DNA from: Variovorax sp. S12S4
Lineage (GTDB): Bacteria; Pseudomonadota; Gammaproteobacteria; Burkholderiales; Burkholderiaceae_C
DNA: 64,000 nt
Reading direction: 5' to 3'
NCBI RefSeq assembly: GCF_023195515.1
Contig: NZ_JALPKR020000002.1
Coordinates: forward strand, 496,001-560,000
Position 1 is the first letter of the stretch. Every line of letters begins with the position of its first letter. The notes below the pieces were generated by a model. That model was not told the origin of the DNA and did no database searches. It worked only from the letters and a program-made list of their open reading frames with translations. A program made the position numbers and the translations under genes. Below, in pieces: positions 52,249 to 61,459 of the stretch.

Positions 52249-53106
52249 GTGTCCTCTATTCTCAATGCCGATCTGCACTGCCATTCCGTGGTTTCCGACG
52301 GCACGCTGACGCCCGAAGAACTGGCAGCGCGCGCCGCTGCCAACGGGGTCGAACTCTGGGCGCTCACCGACCACGACGAAGTCGGCGGCCAGCACCGCGC
52401 GGCCGCTGCCGCGCGGGCCAACGGGCTGCGCTATCTCACCGGCACCGAGATTTCGGTCACCTTTGCCAACGAAACGGTGCACATCGTCGGCCTGGGCTTC
52501 GACCCGGACGATGCCGCCATGACGCAGGGCCTCTACGACACGCGCGGCGGCCGTGGCAAACGCGCGCAAGAAATGGCCGAGGGGCTGGCCAAGGTCGGCA
52601 TTCACGGGGCTTATGAAGGCGCGCTCAAGTTCGTCGGCAACCCCGAGCTGATCTCGCGCACCCACTTTGCGCGCTTCCTGGTCGAGCAGGGGCATTGCCG
52701 CGACACGCCCGAGGTGTTTCGCAAGTACCTGACCGAAGGCAAGCCCGGCTACGTGCCGCACCGCTGGGCCTCGCTGAAAGACGCGGTCAGTTGGATCACC
52801 GCCGCCAAGGGCATGGCCGTCATTGCGCACCCGGGCCGCTACAAGTTCACCGCCAATGAGGAATACGCGCTGTTTCTCGAATTCAAGGCGCACGGCGGGC
52901 AGGCGATCGAGGTCGTCACCGGCAGCCATACGACAGCCGAATACGTCGAATACGCCGACAAGGCGCTCGAGTTCGATTTCGCCGCTTCGCGCGGCAGCGA
53001 TTTCCACAGCCCCGACGAAAGCCATTGCGATCTCGGCAAGCTGCCACCGTTGCCCGGCGCGCTCACGCCGGTGTGGGAACTGCTCAGCCACCGCATCCAG
53101 CAGTGA
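52249..53106 (+). CDS. rnm: PHP-domain phosphatase Rnm (YciV), 3',5'-nucleoside bisphosphatase / 5'-3' exoribonuclease
   Basis: 285 residues from a GTG. The PHP metal ligands are visible: ADLHCHSVVSDG (Asp8, His10, His12), LTDHDEV, GTEISVTF, AVIAHPGRYK and GSDFHSPDE near the C-terminus. It matches E. coli YciV/RNase AM over its full length, which trims the 5' end of rRNA precursors and degrades 3',5'-bisphosphonucleotides. Its stop overlaps the next start (GTGA). As in E. coli, yciO is close by. Confidence 0.93.
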   Translation: MSSILNADLHCHSVVSDGTLTPEELAARAAANGVELWALTDHDEVGGQHRAAAAARANGLRYLTGTEISVTFANETVHIVGLGFDPDDAAMTQGLYDTRGGRGKRAQEMAEGLAKVGIHGAYEGALKFVGNPELISRTHFARFLVEQGHCRDTPEVFRKYLTEGKPGYVPHRWASLKDAVSWITAAKGMAVIAHPGRYKFTANEEYALFLEFKAHGGQAIEVVTGSHTTAEYVEYADKALEFDFAASRGSDFHSPDESHCDLGKLPPLPGALTPVWELLSHRIQQ

Positions 53107-54080
53107 GCCAGAGCCCCGGGCCCGGCACCGACAGCGCGGCCACGGCCGCACTGGCGAATGCCCGCGCCGCCGCACAGCAGACGCGCGACGTCGAATCCGA
53201 ACGCATCCTCGCGGGCATCGGCCTGGTGCTGGTGGCGGTGGCCTGCTTTGCCACGCTCGACACGGCCACCAAGACATCGACCGCCGCCGTGCCGATTCTC
53301 ATGGGCGTGTGGTTCCGCTATGCCTTCCAGGCCGTGGCCACAACAGCAGTGCTGCTGCCCAAGCACGGCACGGCCCTGCTGCGCACGCAGCATCCGCGCT
53401 ACCAGCTGCTGCGCGGTGCGCTGCTGCTGGCGTCGAGCACGCTGGCCTTCTTGAGCCTGCGCTACATGCCGCTGGCGGAGTTCACGTCCATCGTGCTGAT
53501 AGCGCCGCTGGTCATTACGCTTCTGGCGGCCACCACGCTGAAGGAGCATGTTTCGGTGCTGCGCTGGGCGTTGGTGGCGGGCGGCTTTGCCGGCACGCTG
53601 GTCATCTTGCGGCCGGGCGGCGATGCATTCAGCTGGGCCGTGCTGCTGCCCATCGGGCTGGTGCTGACCAATGCATGGTTCCAGGTGCTCACAAGCAAGC
53701 TGGCGCAAACCGAGAACCCGCTCACCATGCATTTCTATACCGGCTGGGTGGGCACGTTGATCGCGTCCCTGGCGCTGCCGTTCGTGTGGACGGCCCTGCC
53801 CTCGTGGCACTGGTGGGCGTTGCTGTGCCTCATGGGTTTCATGGGCACGGTGGGGCACTTCATTCTTATCCTCGCCTACCAGCGCGCGCCGGCTTCCACG
53901 CTGACGCCGTATCTTTATGCCCAGATCGCCTTTGCCATGCTGGGCGGCTGGCTCGTTTTTTCACACGTGCCCGACCGCGTCTCGCTCATCGGCATTTCGA
54001 TGATTGCGGTTTGCGGTGCGGCCGGCGCTTGGCTCACGGTGCGCGAGCGCCGCGTGCCCATCGAGCCGGCGGAATCGTAA
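53103..54080 (+). CDS. EamA-family (DMT) transporter
   Basis: 325 residues from a GTG overlapping the rnm stop by 4 bp. After a ~40-residue hydrophilic N-terminus come about ten membrane helices in two EamA repeats (PILMGVWFRYAFQAVAT; SLRYMPLAEFTSIVLIAPLV; STLTPYLYAQIAFAMLGGWL). Members export or take up metabolites such as amino acids. It is coupled to rnm and followed 15 bp later by yciO. Confidence 0.9.
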   Translation: MSQSPGPGTDSAATAALANARAAAQQTRDVESERILAGIGLVLVAVACFATLDTATKTSTAAVPILMGVWFRYAFQAVATTAVLLPKHGTALLRTQHPRYQLLRGALLLASSTLAFLSLRYMPLAEFTSIVLIAPLVITLLAATTLKEHVSVLRWALVAGGFAGTLVILRPGGDAFSWAVLLPIGLVLTNAWFQVLTSKLAQTENPLTMHFYTGWVGTLIASLALPFVWTALPSWHWWALLCLMGFMGTVGHFILILAYQRAPASTLTPYLYAQIAFAMLGGWLVFSHVPDRVSLIGISMIAVCGAAGAWLTVRERRVPIEPAES

Positions 54081-54095
54081 TCAGGAATCTTCTTC

Positions 54096-54731
54096 ATGGC
54101 CCAGTACTTCGAAGTCCACCCGGACAACCCCCAACAGCGCCTGTTGAAGCAGGCCGCCACGCTGCTGCAGCGCGGCGAGATCGTGGCCGTGCCCACCGAC
54201 TCAAGCTACGCGCTGGCCTGCCACCTCGACGACAAGGATGCGGTCGACCAACTGCGCCGCATCCGCCAGGTCGACGAGAAGCACCATCTCACGCTGATCT
54301 GCCGCGACCTGAGCGAGCTGGCCAACTATGCACGCGTCGACAACAAGCAGTACCGCCTGCTGAAGGCCGCCACGCCGGGCCCCTACACCTTCCTGCTCGA
54401 AGCCACCAAGGAAGTGCCGCGTCGCGTGAGCCATCCGCAGCGCAAGACCATCGGCCTGCGGGTGCCCGACCACAAGGTGCTGCTCGAACTGCTGGCGCTG
54501 CACGGCGCACCGCTCTTGGCCACCACCCTCATCGCACCCGGCGAAACCGAAGCACTGAACGACGCGCAGACCATTCGCGAGCGTTTCGAAAAGCAGATCG
54601 GCGCCGTCATCGACGCGGGCGCCTGCCCTTCGCAGCCCACCACCGTGGTCGACCTCACGCCCATGGGCACGGGCGACGATCCGGTCGTGGTGCGGCAAGG
54701 CCGCGGCGCGCTGGCGGTGCTTGGCCTCTGA
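54096..54731 (+). CDS. yciO: YciO, Sua5/YrdC-family RNA-binding protein
   Basis: 211 residues. It follows E. coli YciO closely from EVHPDNPQQRLLKQA through RIRQVDEKHHLTLICRDLSE, TPGPYTFLLEATKEVPRR and CPSQPTTVVDLT. The YrdC fold binds ATP and threonine in the tRNA threonylcarbamoyladenosine pathway; YciO itself is a paralogue with weaker activity, and a separate tsaC is expected elsewhere. Confidence 0.93.
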   Translation: MAQYFEVHPDNPQQRLLKQAATLLQRGEIVAVPTDSSYALACHLDDKDAVDQLRRIRQVDEKHHLTLICRDLSELANYARVDNKQYRLLKAATPGPYTFLLEATKEVPRRVSHPQRKTIGLRVPDHKVLLELLALHGAPLLATTLIAPGETEALNDAQTIRERFEKQIGAVIDAGACPSQPTTVVDLTPMGTGDDPVVVRQGRGALAVLGL

Positions 54732-54759
54732 CGAGCGGCACCGAAGCTTCCAGTCTGTC

Positions 54760-54774
54760 TGACACAATCGCCCA
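54760..54774 (+). promoter_or_regulatory. Extended -10 element directly before the site-2 protease start
   Basis: TGA followed by CACAAT (54763-54768) lies exactly 6 nt before the GTG at 54775. There is no ribosome-binding site, so a leaderless transcript is predicted. Confidence 0.45.
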
Positions 54775-55446
54775 GTGGATATTTCCAACCTGATACAGAC
54801 CGTACTTATTTACGCACTGCCCGTGGTTTTTGCGATCACGGTGCACGAGGCGGCGCACGGCTATGTGGCGCGCCATTTCGGTGACGAGACGGCAACAATC
54901 ATGGGCCGCGTCACGCTCAACCCCATGAAGCACATCGACCCCATCGGGACCATCCTGATGCCGTTGCTGCTGTACTTTGCAACCTCTGGTGCGTTCCTGT
55001 TCGGTTATGCCAAGCCGGTGCCGGTGAACTTCGGGCGCCTTCGCCATCCCAAGCGCGACATGATCTGGGTGGCGCTGGCCGGCCCGGCGTCCAACTTTGT
55101 GCAAGCCATTCTTTGGGCCCTGCTGCTGGTCGGGCTTGTCGCAGCGGGCATCGATGAAACCTTTTTCATCAAAATGGCGCAAGGCGGCGTGCTGGTCAAC
55201 CTGGTGATGTGGGCCTTCAACCTGTTTCCACTGCCCCCGCTCGACGGCGGGCGCGTACTCGCAGGCCTGCTCCCCAACGGCCCGGCGCAAAACTTTCTAG
55301 CGCGCATCGAACCCTTCGGTTTCTTCATCGTGATGGGCCTGGTCATCGCCGGCATCGTCAGCACCTTCTGGCTGCGTCCGCTGATGGATGTCGGCTACAC
55401 GGTCATCAACGTGCTTATTTCACCGCTCACGGCTTTGCTGCGTTAA
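54775..55446 (+). CDS. Site-2 protease family zinc metalloprotease (M50)
   Basis: 223 residues from a GTG, with about six membrane helices. The zinc site is HEAAH (His24, Glu25, His28), completed by Asp157 in NLFPLPPLDGGR. It lacks a PDZ domain, so it belongs to the compact YdhP/YwhC-like group rather than RseP. Substrates are unknown. trpS begins 10 bp after its stop, an arrangement I believe is common in Burkholderiales. Confidence 0.93.
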   Translation: MDISNLIQTVLIYALPVVFAITVHEAAHGYVARHFGDETATIMGRVTLNPMKHIDPIGTILMPLLLYFATSGAFLFGYAKPVPVNFGRLRHPKRDMIWVALAGPASNFVQAILWALLLVGLVAAGIDETFFIKMAQGGVLVNLVMWAFNLFPLPPLDGGRVLAGLLPNGPAQNFLARIEPFGFFIVMGLVIAGIVSTFWLRPLMDVGYTVINVLISPLTALLR

Positions 55447-55456
55447 GTTCCTCTCC

Positions 55457-56788
55457 ATGGCTTCGTCTTCTTCAGCTCCCCTGCGCGTCCTGACCGGCAT
55501 CACGCCGTCCGGCACGCCGCACCTCGGCAACTACGTCGGCTCGATCCGCCATTCGGTGCGGCAGAGCGTGGCGCCGGGCGTGGAGAGCTTCTTCTTCCTG
55601 GCCGACTACCACGCGCTCATCAAGGTGCAGGAGCCGGCGCTCATCCAGCGCTCCACGCTCGAAATTGCGGCCAGCTGGCTGGCTTGCGGGCTCGACCCCG
55701 AGCGCGTGACCTTCTACCGCCAGTCGGACATCGCCGAAATTACCGAGCTCACCTGGTTTCTGACCTGCGTGACCGGCAAGGGTGTGCTCAATCGCGCCCA
55801 TGCCTACAAGGCGCAGCTCGACAAGAACGTGGCCAAGGGCGAAGACCCGGATTCCGACGTGACTGCGGGCCTGTTCATGTACCCGGTGCTGATGGGCGCC
55901 GATATCTTGATGTTCAACGCGCACAAGGTGCCCGTGGGCCGCGATCAGGTGCAGCACATTGAAATGGCGCGCGACATGGCGCAGCGCTTCAACCACCAGT
56001 ACGGCGAGCACTTCACGCTGCCCGACGCCGAGATCGACGATGCCGTCGCCACCCTGCCCGGCCTGGACGGCCGCAAGATGAGCAAGAGCTACGGCAACAC
56101 CATTCCGCTGTTTGCGCCGCGCGGCCAGCTGCAAAAGCAGATTTCGAGCATCGTCACCGACTCGCGCGCGCCCGGCGAGCCCAAGGACACCGAAGGCTCT
56201 GCGCTGTTCCAGATCTACCAGGCCTTTGCCAGCGCCGAAGAAACCGAGACGCTCCGCAAGGCGTACGTCGAAGGCATCGGCTGGGGCGACGCCAAGCAGA
56301 TGCTGTTCGAGCGCATCGACCGCGAAGTGGCACCGCTGCGCGCCCGCTACGACGAACTGATGAACAACCCGGCGGAGATCGAGCGCATTCTGCTCATCGG
56401 CGCCGAAAAGGCCCGCAAGCTCTCGCGCCCCTTCATGACCGAACTGCGTCATGCGGTGGGGCTGCGCAACCTTGCGGCGGGCCGGGACAAGGGCGGCGCG
56501 CGCAAGGCGGCCAAGGTCGCCAAGCCGAGTTTCAAGCAGTACCGCGAGCGCGACGGGCTGTTCTATTTCAAACTGCTCGATGCGAACGGCGCTGCGCTGC
56601 TGCAAAGCCGTGGTTTCGCGTCGCCGCAGGAAGCCGGGCGCGCAATTGCCGCCCTGCAGCAACAGCGCGGCGCGGCATTGACCGCGCTCGCCGACCAGTT
56701 GGAGCCGGTCGGCACGGAAGAATTGAGCGCCGCGAATGCGGCGCTGGAAGCACTGGCGGAGGCAACGACCGCGACCAGCGGAAGTTGA
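55457..56788 (+). CDS. trpS: Tryptophanyl-tRNA synthetase
   Basis: 443 residues from the ATG at 55457. The class I signatures are PHLGN (HIGH-like, residues 21-25) and KMSKS (207-211). It is about 100 residues longer than E. coli TrpS; the extra part is a basic, Ala-rich C-terminal extension (about 345-443) containing FKQYRERDGLFYFKLLDANG, which looks like a small extra domain. The enzyme charges tRNA-Trp. Confidence 0.95.
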   Translation: MASSSSAPLRVLTGITPSGTPHLGNYVGSIRHSVRQSVAPGVESFFFLADYHALIKVQEPALIQRSTLEIAASWLACGLDPERVTFYRQSDIAEITELTWFLTCVTGKGVLNRAHAYKAQLDKNVAKGEDPDSDVTAGLFMYPVLMGADILMFNAHKVPVGRDQVQHIEMARDMAQRFNHQYGEHFTLPDAEIDDAVATLPGLDGRKMSKSYGNTIPLFAPRGQLQKQISSIVTDSRAPGEPKDTEGSALFQIYQAFASAEETETLRKAYVEGIGWGDAKQMLFERIDREVAPLRARYDELMNNPAEIERILLIGAEKARKLSRPFMTELRHAVGLRNLAAGRDKGGARKAAKVAKPSFKQYRERDGLFYFKLLDANGAALLQSRGFASPQEAGRAIAALQQQRGAALTALADQLEPVGTEELSAANAALEALAEATTATSGS

Positions 56789-56860
56789 TCCGGCATATGT
56801 CCATCGGCTCACCCGCCGGGGACAGACGAGAGTAGACGGGCGATCACAAAGGAAGAAAAC

Positions 56861-57463
56861 ATGAGCATTTATGTCATCGACGACCATCCCCTGATGCGCG
56901 ACGCCATCGTGATGGTGTTGCGGCGCCTGCGGCCGGCCGAAAACATCGTCGAGCTCGAGCGGCTGGACAAGCTCGCGAGCTCGGTTCAGCAGCGCGGCGC
57001 GCCGACCCTTTTCTGCCTCGACCTGAAGCTGCCCGACACCAACGGCGTTTCGGGCGTGGTCGCGGTCAAGCAGGTCTACCCCAACGTGCCGATCGCCGTT
57101 TATTCGGCGGCACCGGCTGCGGACATGGAAGACGCTTGCATCGAAGCGGGCGCCGACACCTACATCGAGAAGTCGGCCAGCTCGGCCGAACTGGCCGCCG
57201 TGCTGCGCGGCCTCTTGATGGCCGGCTCGGAAGAAGCGGACGAGCCCGCGCTGGCCAACAACAGCAAGCTGTCGAAGCGCCAGACGCAGCTGATCGCCAT
57301 GCTCGACAAGGGCATGAGCAACCGCGACATCGCCACCGACCTGGAGATCAGCGAACACACGGTGAAGGTGCACCTGTGGCGCCTGTTCCGCCGCCTGGGC
57401 GTGAAGAGCCGCACGCAGGCCCTGCACTACGCGCGGACCAACGGGCTGATTTCGAGTAACTGA
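56861..57463 (+). CDS. NarL-family response regulator
   Basis: 200 residues. The receiver has VIDDHPLMRDA, phosphorylation site Asp54 (FCLDLKLPD) and Lys in IEKSAS; the LuxR-type HTH is LSKRQTQLIAMLDKGMSNRD and SEHTVKVHLWRLFRRLGV. It converges on the histidine kinase at 57636-59054, which is its probable partner. AAGGAAG lies before the ATG. Confidence 0.93.
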   Translation: MSIYVIDDHPLMRDAIVMVLRRLRPAENIVELERLDKLASSVQQRGAPTLFCLDLKLPDTNGVSGVVAVKQVYPNVPIAVYSAAPAADMEDACIEAGADTYIEKSASSAELAAVLRGLLMAGSEEADEPALANNSKLSKRQTQLIAMLDKGMSNRDIATDLEISEHTVKVHLWRLFRRLGVKSRTQALHYARTNGLISSN

Positions 57464-57466
57464 GGC

Positions 57467-57567
57467 TCCCCCAGTCTGCGCGCACTTCGTGTCGCTACGC
57501 CAACCCCTACCGGGGGCAACACCAGAGGCCCGGCAAAGCCGGTTCCTCGGTGTTTCTGGAAGGGGAC
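57467..57567. repeat. Intergenic palindromic repeat of Comamonadaceae type
   Basis: Between the convergent genes lies a ~100-bp element starting CTCCCCCAG and ending CTGGAAGGGGAC, with a strong inner hairpin at 57519-57555 (AACACC/GGTGTT outer, CCGGC/GCCGG inner stem). I remember closely similar dispersed repeats from Variovorax and Acidovorax intergenic regions; this needs a genome search. Confidence 0.55.
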
Positions 57568-57591
57568 TAGGGCGAATTTGTTGACTGCTGA

Positions 57592-57616
57592 AAACCGCGC
57601 TGGGCGCGGTTTTTTT
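57592..57616. terminator. Intrinsic terminator between convergent response regulator and kinase
   Basis: The stem AACCGCGC / GCGCGGTT with a 3-nt loop is followed by seven T on the plus strand and preceded by four A, so it can serve both convergent genes. Confidence 0.85.
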
Positions 57617-57635
57617 ATGGCTGCAGGCCGGTCGG

Positions 57636-59054
57636 TCAGCCGCCGCCGGAGGCGCTGACGCGGGCTTGGGCTACGGCTTCGTCGGCATCGTGCAGCGCAA
57701 CGCGGAACACGCTGCCGCTGCCGAGGCGGGAGCGCACGCTGACGGGGTGGCCGAGCACGTGGGAGAGCCGGGCGACGATGGCCAGGCCGAGGCCGAAGCC
57801 GTCGGATGTGCCGGCATGGTCGGCCACCTTGTAGAACTCCAGGAACACGTCGCGCAGGTGTTCGGGGGCAATGCCGATGCCGGTGTCCCACACCTCGATG
57901 CGCATGCCTTCGCGCGTTTGCCGCGAGGCGAGCAGCACGCCGCCGTCGGAGGTGTACTTGATGGCGTTTGCAAGCAGGTTGCCGATCATGCGGCGAACGC
58001 GGATGGGGTCGGTCAGGAAGCTGCCTTCCGTCACGTGCACGCGGAAATCGAGCCCCCGGCTTTCGGCAACCGGGCGGTACTGCAGCTCGAGGTCGTGCAG
58101 AAGTTCTGCCACATCCACACGCTCGATGTGCAGCCGCACCTGGCCTGAATCGATGCGCGCCAGGTCGAACATCGAATCGAACAGCGCATTCACCGCGTGC
58201 GTGGCGCGAACGATCTTGGGCGCGAGTTCCAGCACCAGTTCGGGCTCGTTGCGCAGCCAGTCGGCGTAGAGCGACAGCGCCAATACCGGCTGGCGCATGT
58301 CGTGCGCAGCGCTCGCGAGAAAGCGGTTCTTCATGGCCACGGCAGCCACCGCGGCCTGCCGCTGCTGCGTGAGCGACTTGATCAGGATGTGGTTGTGAAA
58401 CAGCAGCTCCAGGCTGTTGCGCGCCGTCTCGTGAATATGGCGGCCGGCCCGCAGCAGCAAGAACCAATGCAGGATCGGCAGGATCGGCATCAAAAAGCCG
58501 TACTGGAAATGCGGCTCCACGATGTTGATGCTTACCAGCCGGATCAGCACCGCTCCGAGCATGGTGATGAACAGCGTGTTGACGTAGCGCTTGAGCAGCG
58601 GCGGGTGCAGCGCCAGCCCGTTGAGCGGGAACGTGCCCACGCCGGCCACAATGAGCCAGCTCATGAACTGGTTGACCTGCGGCGTGCGCTCGAAGAACAG
58701 CAGGATCGACGCGCCCCACACGATGGCGCTGGTGCTCCACACGAAGCCGTACCGCTCGGTGAACTGCAGCTGCGCCGCAGCGCTCCGGCCGGCGTAGCGC
58801 ACCGCATAGACCCTGGCCCCCCACGCGCGGAAACCCGTGGCAGCGAAGCCGAAGGCAAGCCACGTGAGCAGCTCCCAGTGGGGCACGTAGCTCCAGTTCA
58901 GGCCGACCATCAACGGCATGAGCGCCGCCGACACGATGTAGGAGCCGCGCGCGGAGCGCATCAGGCTGCGGATCAGCTCGCCGCGCACCCACGATTCGGC
59001 CTCGTCAGCCGAAGCCGGGACCGGTGTCACGCTTGCGATCGACGCATTGGCCAT
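57636..59054 (-). CDS. Membrane-bound histidine kinase
   Basis: 472 residues. The N-terminal ~200 residues carry about six membrane helices with very short loops, an integral sensor like those of the MASE type. A coiled linker leads to His251 in SAAHDMRQPVLAL, then LLANAIKYT, DTGIGIAPEHL and GFGLGLAIVARL. The AHDMRQPV variant of the H-box is common in this branch, which often signals to NarL-type regulators. The convergent regulator at 56861 is the likely partner. Confidence 0.9.
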   Translation of the reverse strand: MANASIASVTPVPASADEAESWVRGELIRSLMRSARGSYIVSAALMPLMVGLNWSYVPHWELLTWLAFGFAATGFRAWGARVYAVRYAGRSAAAQLQFTERYGFVWSTSAIVWGASILLFFERTPQVNQFMSWLIVAGVGTFPLNGLALHPPLLKRYVNTLFITMLGAVLIRLVSINIVEPHFQYGFLMPILPILHWFLLLRAGRHIHETARNSLELLFHNHILIKSLTQQRQAAVAAVAMKNRFLASAAHDMRQPVLALSLYADWLRNEPELVLELAPKIVRATHAVNALFDSMFDLARIDSGQVRLHIERVDVAELLHDLELQYRPVAESRGLDFRVHVTEGSFLTDPIRVRRMIGNLLANAIKYTSDGGVLLASRQTREGMRIEVWDTGIGIAPEHLRDVFLEFYKVADHAGTSDGFGLGLAIVARLSHVLGHPVSVRSRLGSGSVFRVALHDADEAVAQARVSASGGG

Positions 59055-59287
59055 TGGCGCTTCGCCCCCTCTTTATTCGACTACAGGAAATCCCTCAGCA
59101 TGCCGGGCATGAAGAGGTGGCGATCTTAACGGCCTTACGCAAATCAGCTTCGCGCAATCAGAACCCACTCACTTCGAGAACTAGCGAATTCGGGGAAAGG
59201 AATAAGAGGAGCGATCAGCTTCTTCTCGCCCACATTCGCTGACCAAGCCGAGGCATAGGTCAAAGGCATTCGTCTCCAATGCGGCAG

Positions 59288-60064
59288 TCACCTGAGATGA
59301 AGCCAAGGATGGCGCATGGTGAGTTCGATTTTGAGCCTGGCAGTCGCGCCGACAGTGTCGGTGCGCAGCATCGAAGTGCCATGGACCCGATATCTGCAGA
59401 GAATTTCCGGCACATACAGGGCCCGCATTCCCTGGTCGACAAACTTGCACCAGAAGTCGAAATCCTCCCAACCGCCCTCGATGTGGGTGTACCCGCCGAC
59501 TTGGCGCCACGAGCGCTTGGAGATCAGCGCCATAGCATCGACATAATTGCCGGACCGAAAAAAGCTCTTGCTCCAGACATCTGCATACCCGAGGCCACTT
59601 TGATCGCCAAACAACTCGATCTGAGTGTATGCGGCATCGAATTCTCGGTGTTCGATTGCTCCGAACAAGCGGGCAAGCGCGCGAGGGTAGATCTGGTTGT
59701 CGGCGTCGATAACGAATACAGGATCCGTCCGCGCGTGCTCAAACGCAGTGTTCCGAGCCTCCGCCAACCCTTGGTTACGCGTATGCCGAAGCAGCGAAAT
59801 CCGGTCGAATCGGTGGCTGTTCTGCTCCATCCAGTGTCGAGCCACCGCGACTGAGTCGTCCTTCTTGGAGTGATCATCCACGACGATCAAATCGAGCGGC
59901 GAATGCGTTTGCCGGGCAATCGAATCCAGGCACTCAACTACAAATTGGGCGTAGTTGAACAGACTTACAGCAACTGTGATCCCGTCCTTGGCTGGCCACG
60001 TTCGATTGGTTTTTTCGAATATGACCTCAAAAGGCACAAGGCGCGGCGATGTTCGCGCACTCAT
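59288..60064 (-). CDS. Family 2 glycosyltransferase
   Basis: 258 residues. TVAVSLFNYAQFVVECLDSI and LDLIVVDDHSKKDD start the GT-A fold; VIDADNQIYP is the DxD-like nucleotide-sugar site, and GGWEDFDFW is the catalytic-base region. No membrane helix. The start overlaps the stop of the glycosyltransferase gene upstream by 4 bp (ATGA). The DNA is clearly less GC-rich than the chromosome around it, as is usual for surface-glycan genes. Confidence 0.9.
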   Translation of the reverse strand: MSARTSPRLVPFEVIFEKTNRTWPAKDGITVAVSLFNYAQFVVECLDSIARQTHSPLDLIVVDDHSKKDDSVAVARHWMEQNSHRFDRISLLRHTRNQGLAEARNTAFEHARTDPVFVIDADNQIYPRALARLFGAIEHREFDAAYTQIELFGDQSGLGYADVWSKSFFRSGNYVDAMALISKRSWRQVGGYTHIEGGWEDFDFWCKFVDQGMRALYVPEILCRYRVHGTSMLRTDTVGATARLKIELTMRHPWLHLR

Positions 60065-61411
60065 GGCTCGGTTCCACCCAGTTGCTTGGAAAGAAACGAA
60101 AGGATGGCGTCGGTTCGAACGAAGTCCGCTTCATTGCTCGACAGAAGGTCGGCCGTGTTCTTCAATACCCTCTGTGCATCGCGCTGCCCATCGACATCGA
60201 AGATCAGCCATTCCAGCAGATTGGGAATGTGGCGAGCTTCTTCCTCAAAAAAATGCTCCCCAGGCCGAAGATGCGGATGAGGCAAACATGGATCGGTGAC
60301 GACAAGCGCTCCAGATGCCATGCCTTGCCTCACCATTCGATGCCATTCGAAATAGGGAAATTCGTCACGATGAATGTTAAGACTGATTTTCGAATGGCCT
60401 GCGACATGACCGGCTAGACGGGTCAACGACCTGCCTTCTGTATAGTCAAGAATCGGCCCATGCCATTGTCGACGGTAGTAGATAAATGACGACAGCTTTG
60501 CAAAGGTAGCAGCATTACGGCCAAAAAAGACTCTCTCCGCGCGCTTTCGCTTCCAAAAAAGAAACATCGATTGGGCGCCCCACCCATGCACCCGGATCGA
60601 AAATTTGGCCCTTGGCATTCGTTGGGAGTGCGTCGAAGAGCGGATGATCCATATCCACATCCTCGAGCCAGCGAGTCTGTAGTGTCGCACCAGGTTCAAG
60701 GTGCATGGCAGGTATTCCCGCTTCCCCGAACAGATGGGCAGCCTGTGGTGAAATATCAAACACGCCCTGAGATGCCAAGATTGTGGGCATTGCCTTTGCA
60801 AACCAGGGGGTATGCAGCTGTTCGGTGTTGTAGATGAATGAGGCCGAGACCACGGCATCTCTCATCCACTCTTTCCCGGCACCCAGAGTAAAGAATTCGT
60901 GAGGAGCTACCACGATACTCAGGGGCGGCATGCTGGCTATATCCGAGTTCTCATCTCGTATGACAACATCCAGGCCGGCGCGCCGAAGATCAAGTGCGAG
61001 ATCTCCGGCAATTTCCTTCATGAACGTATTGCCTAACGAACTTACGTAGATCGATGCGTGGGGATATTGCGCTCTGAATGTCCCGGCGCGATCTTCGAAT
61101 GACGACAGAACCGAAGCGGCGGGTAACGGTTCATCGATTGACGAACCGGATGCACTTGCCAGCGAACGCGCGATCTGCTCGGATTTGAATAGAGGTCCTC
61201 CTTGCGGAGCACCATAGCAAAGCGCGTGGTAGAAGGTGTCGACGCCGAGGCCATCAGCTGCACCCGGATGCATTTCACGGTATTCCTTGTCAGAAAACAG
61301 CGGCATCGCTGCTAGCCTTCGAGAAGATTTTTCCGCCAGCGAACGTGAAAACTGAGGAAGGTGAGGACTTGCGCTCTCTTCCGATTTGGCGAGCCGAGAG
61401 AACTTAGTCAT
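60061..61411 (-). pseudogene. Glycosyltransferase (spore-protein-CgeB-like), frameshifted
   Basis: The first frame starts at 61411 and gives SPQAAHLFGEAGIPAMHLEP and RPIDVSF before stopping; the second frame continues with RAERVFFGRNAATFAKLSSF, SKISLNIHRDEFPYFEWHRM, GMASGALVVTDPCLPHPHL and EHFFEEEARHIPNLLEW. One extra base in a T6 run (60555-60560, or less likely 60523-60528) separates them; without it the gene encodes 449 residues. The C-terminal part has the layout of CgeB-type glycosyltransferases (HRM-GMASGALVVTD, then the acidic FEEEA helix). Coupled to the GT2 gene downstream. Confidence 0.78.
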
Positions 61412-61459
61412 AGAACGAACAAAGGCTTATTTTCCAACTTCAAGTTCACTGCAACAGAC

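Noticed and set aside
55472..57427. A minus-strand open frame of about 650 codons opposite trpS and the response regulator
   Set aside because: Shadow frame; both plus-strand genes have full motif sets and proper starts.
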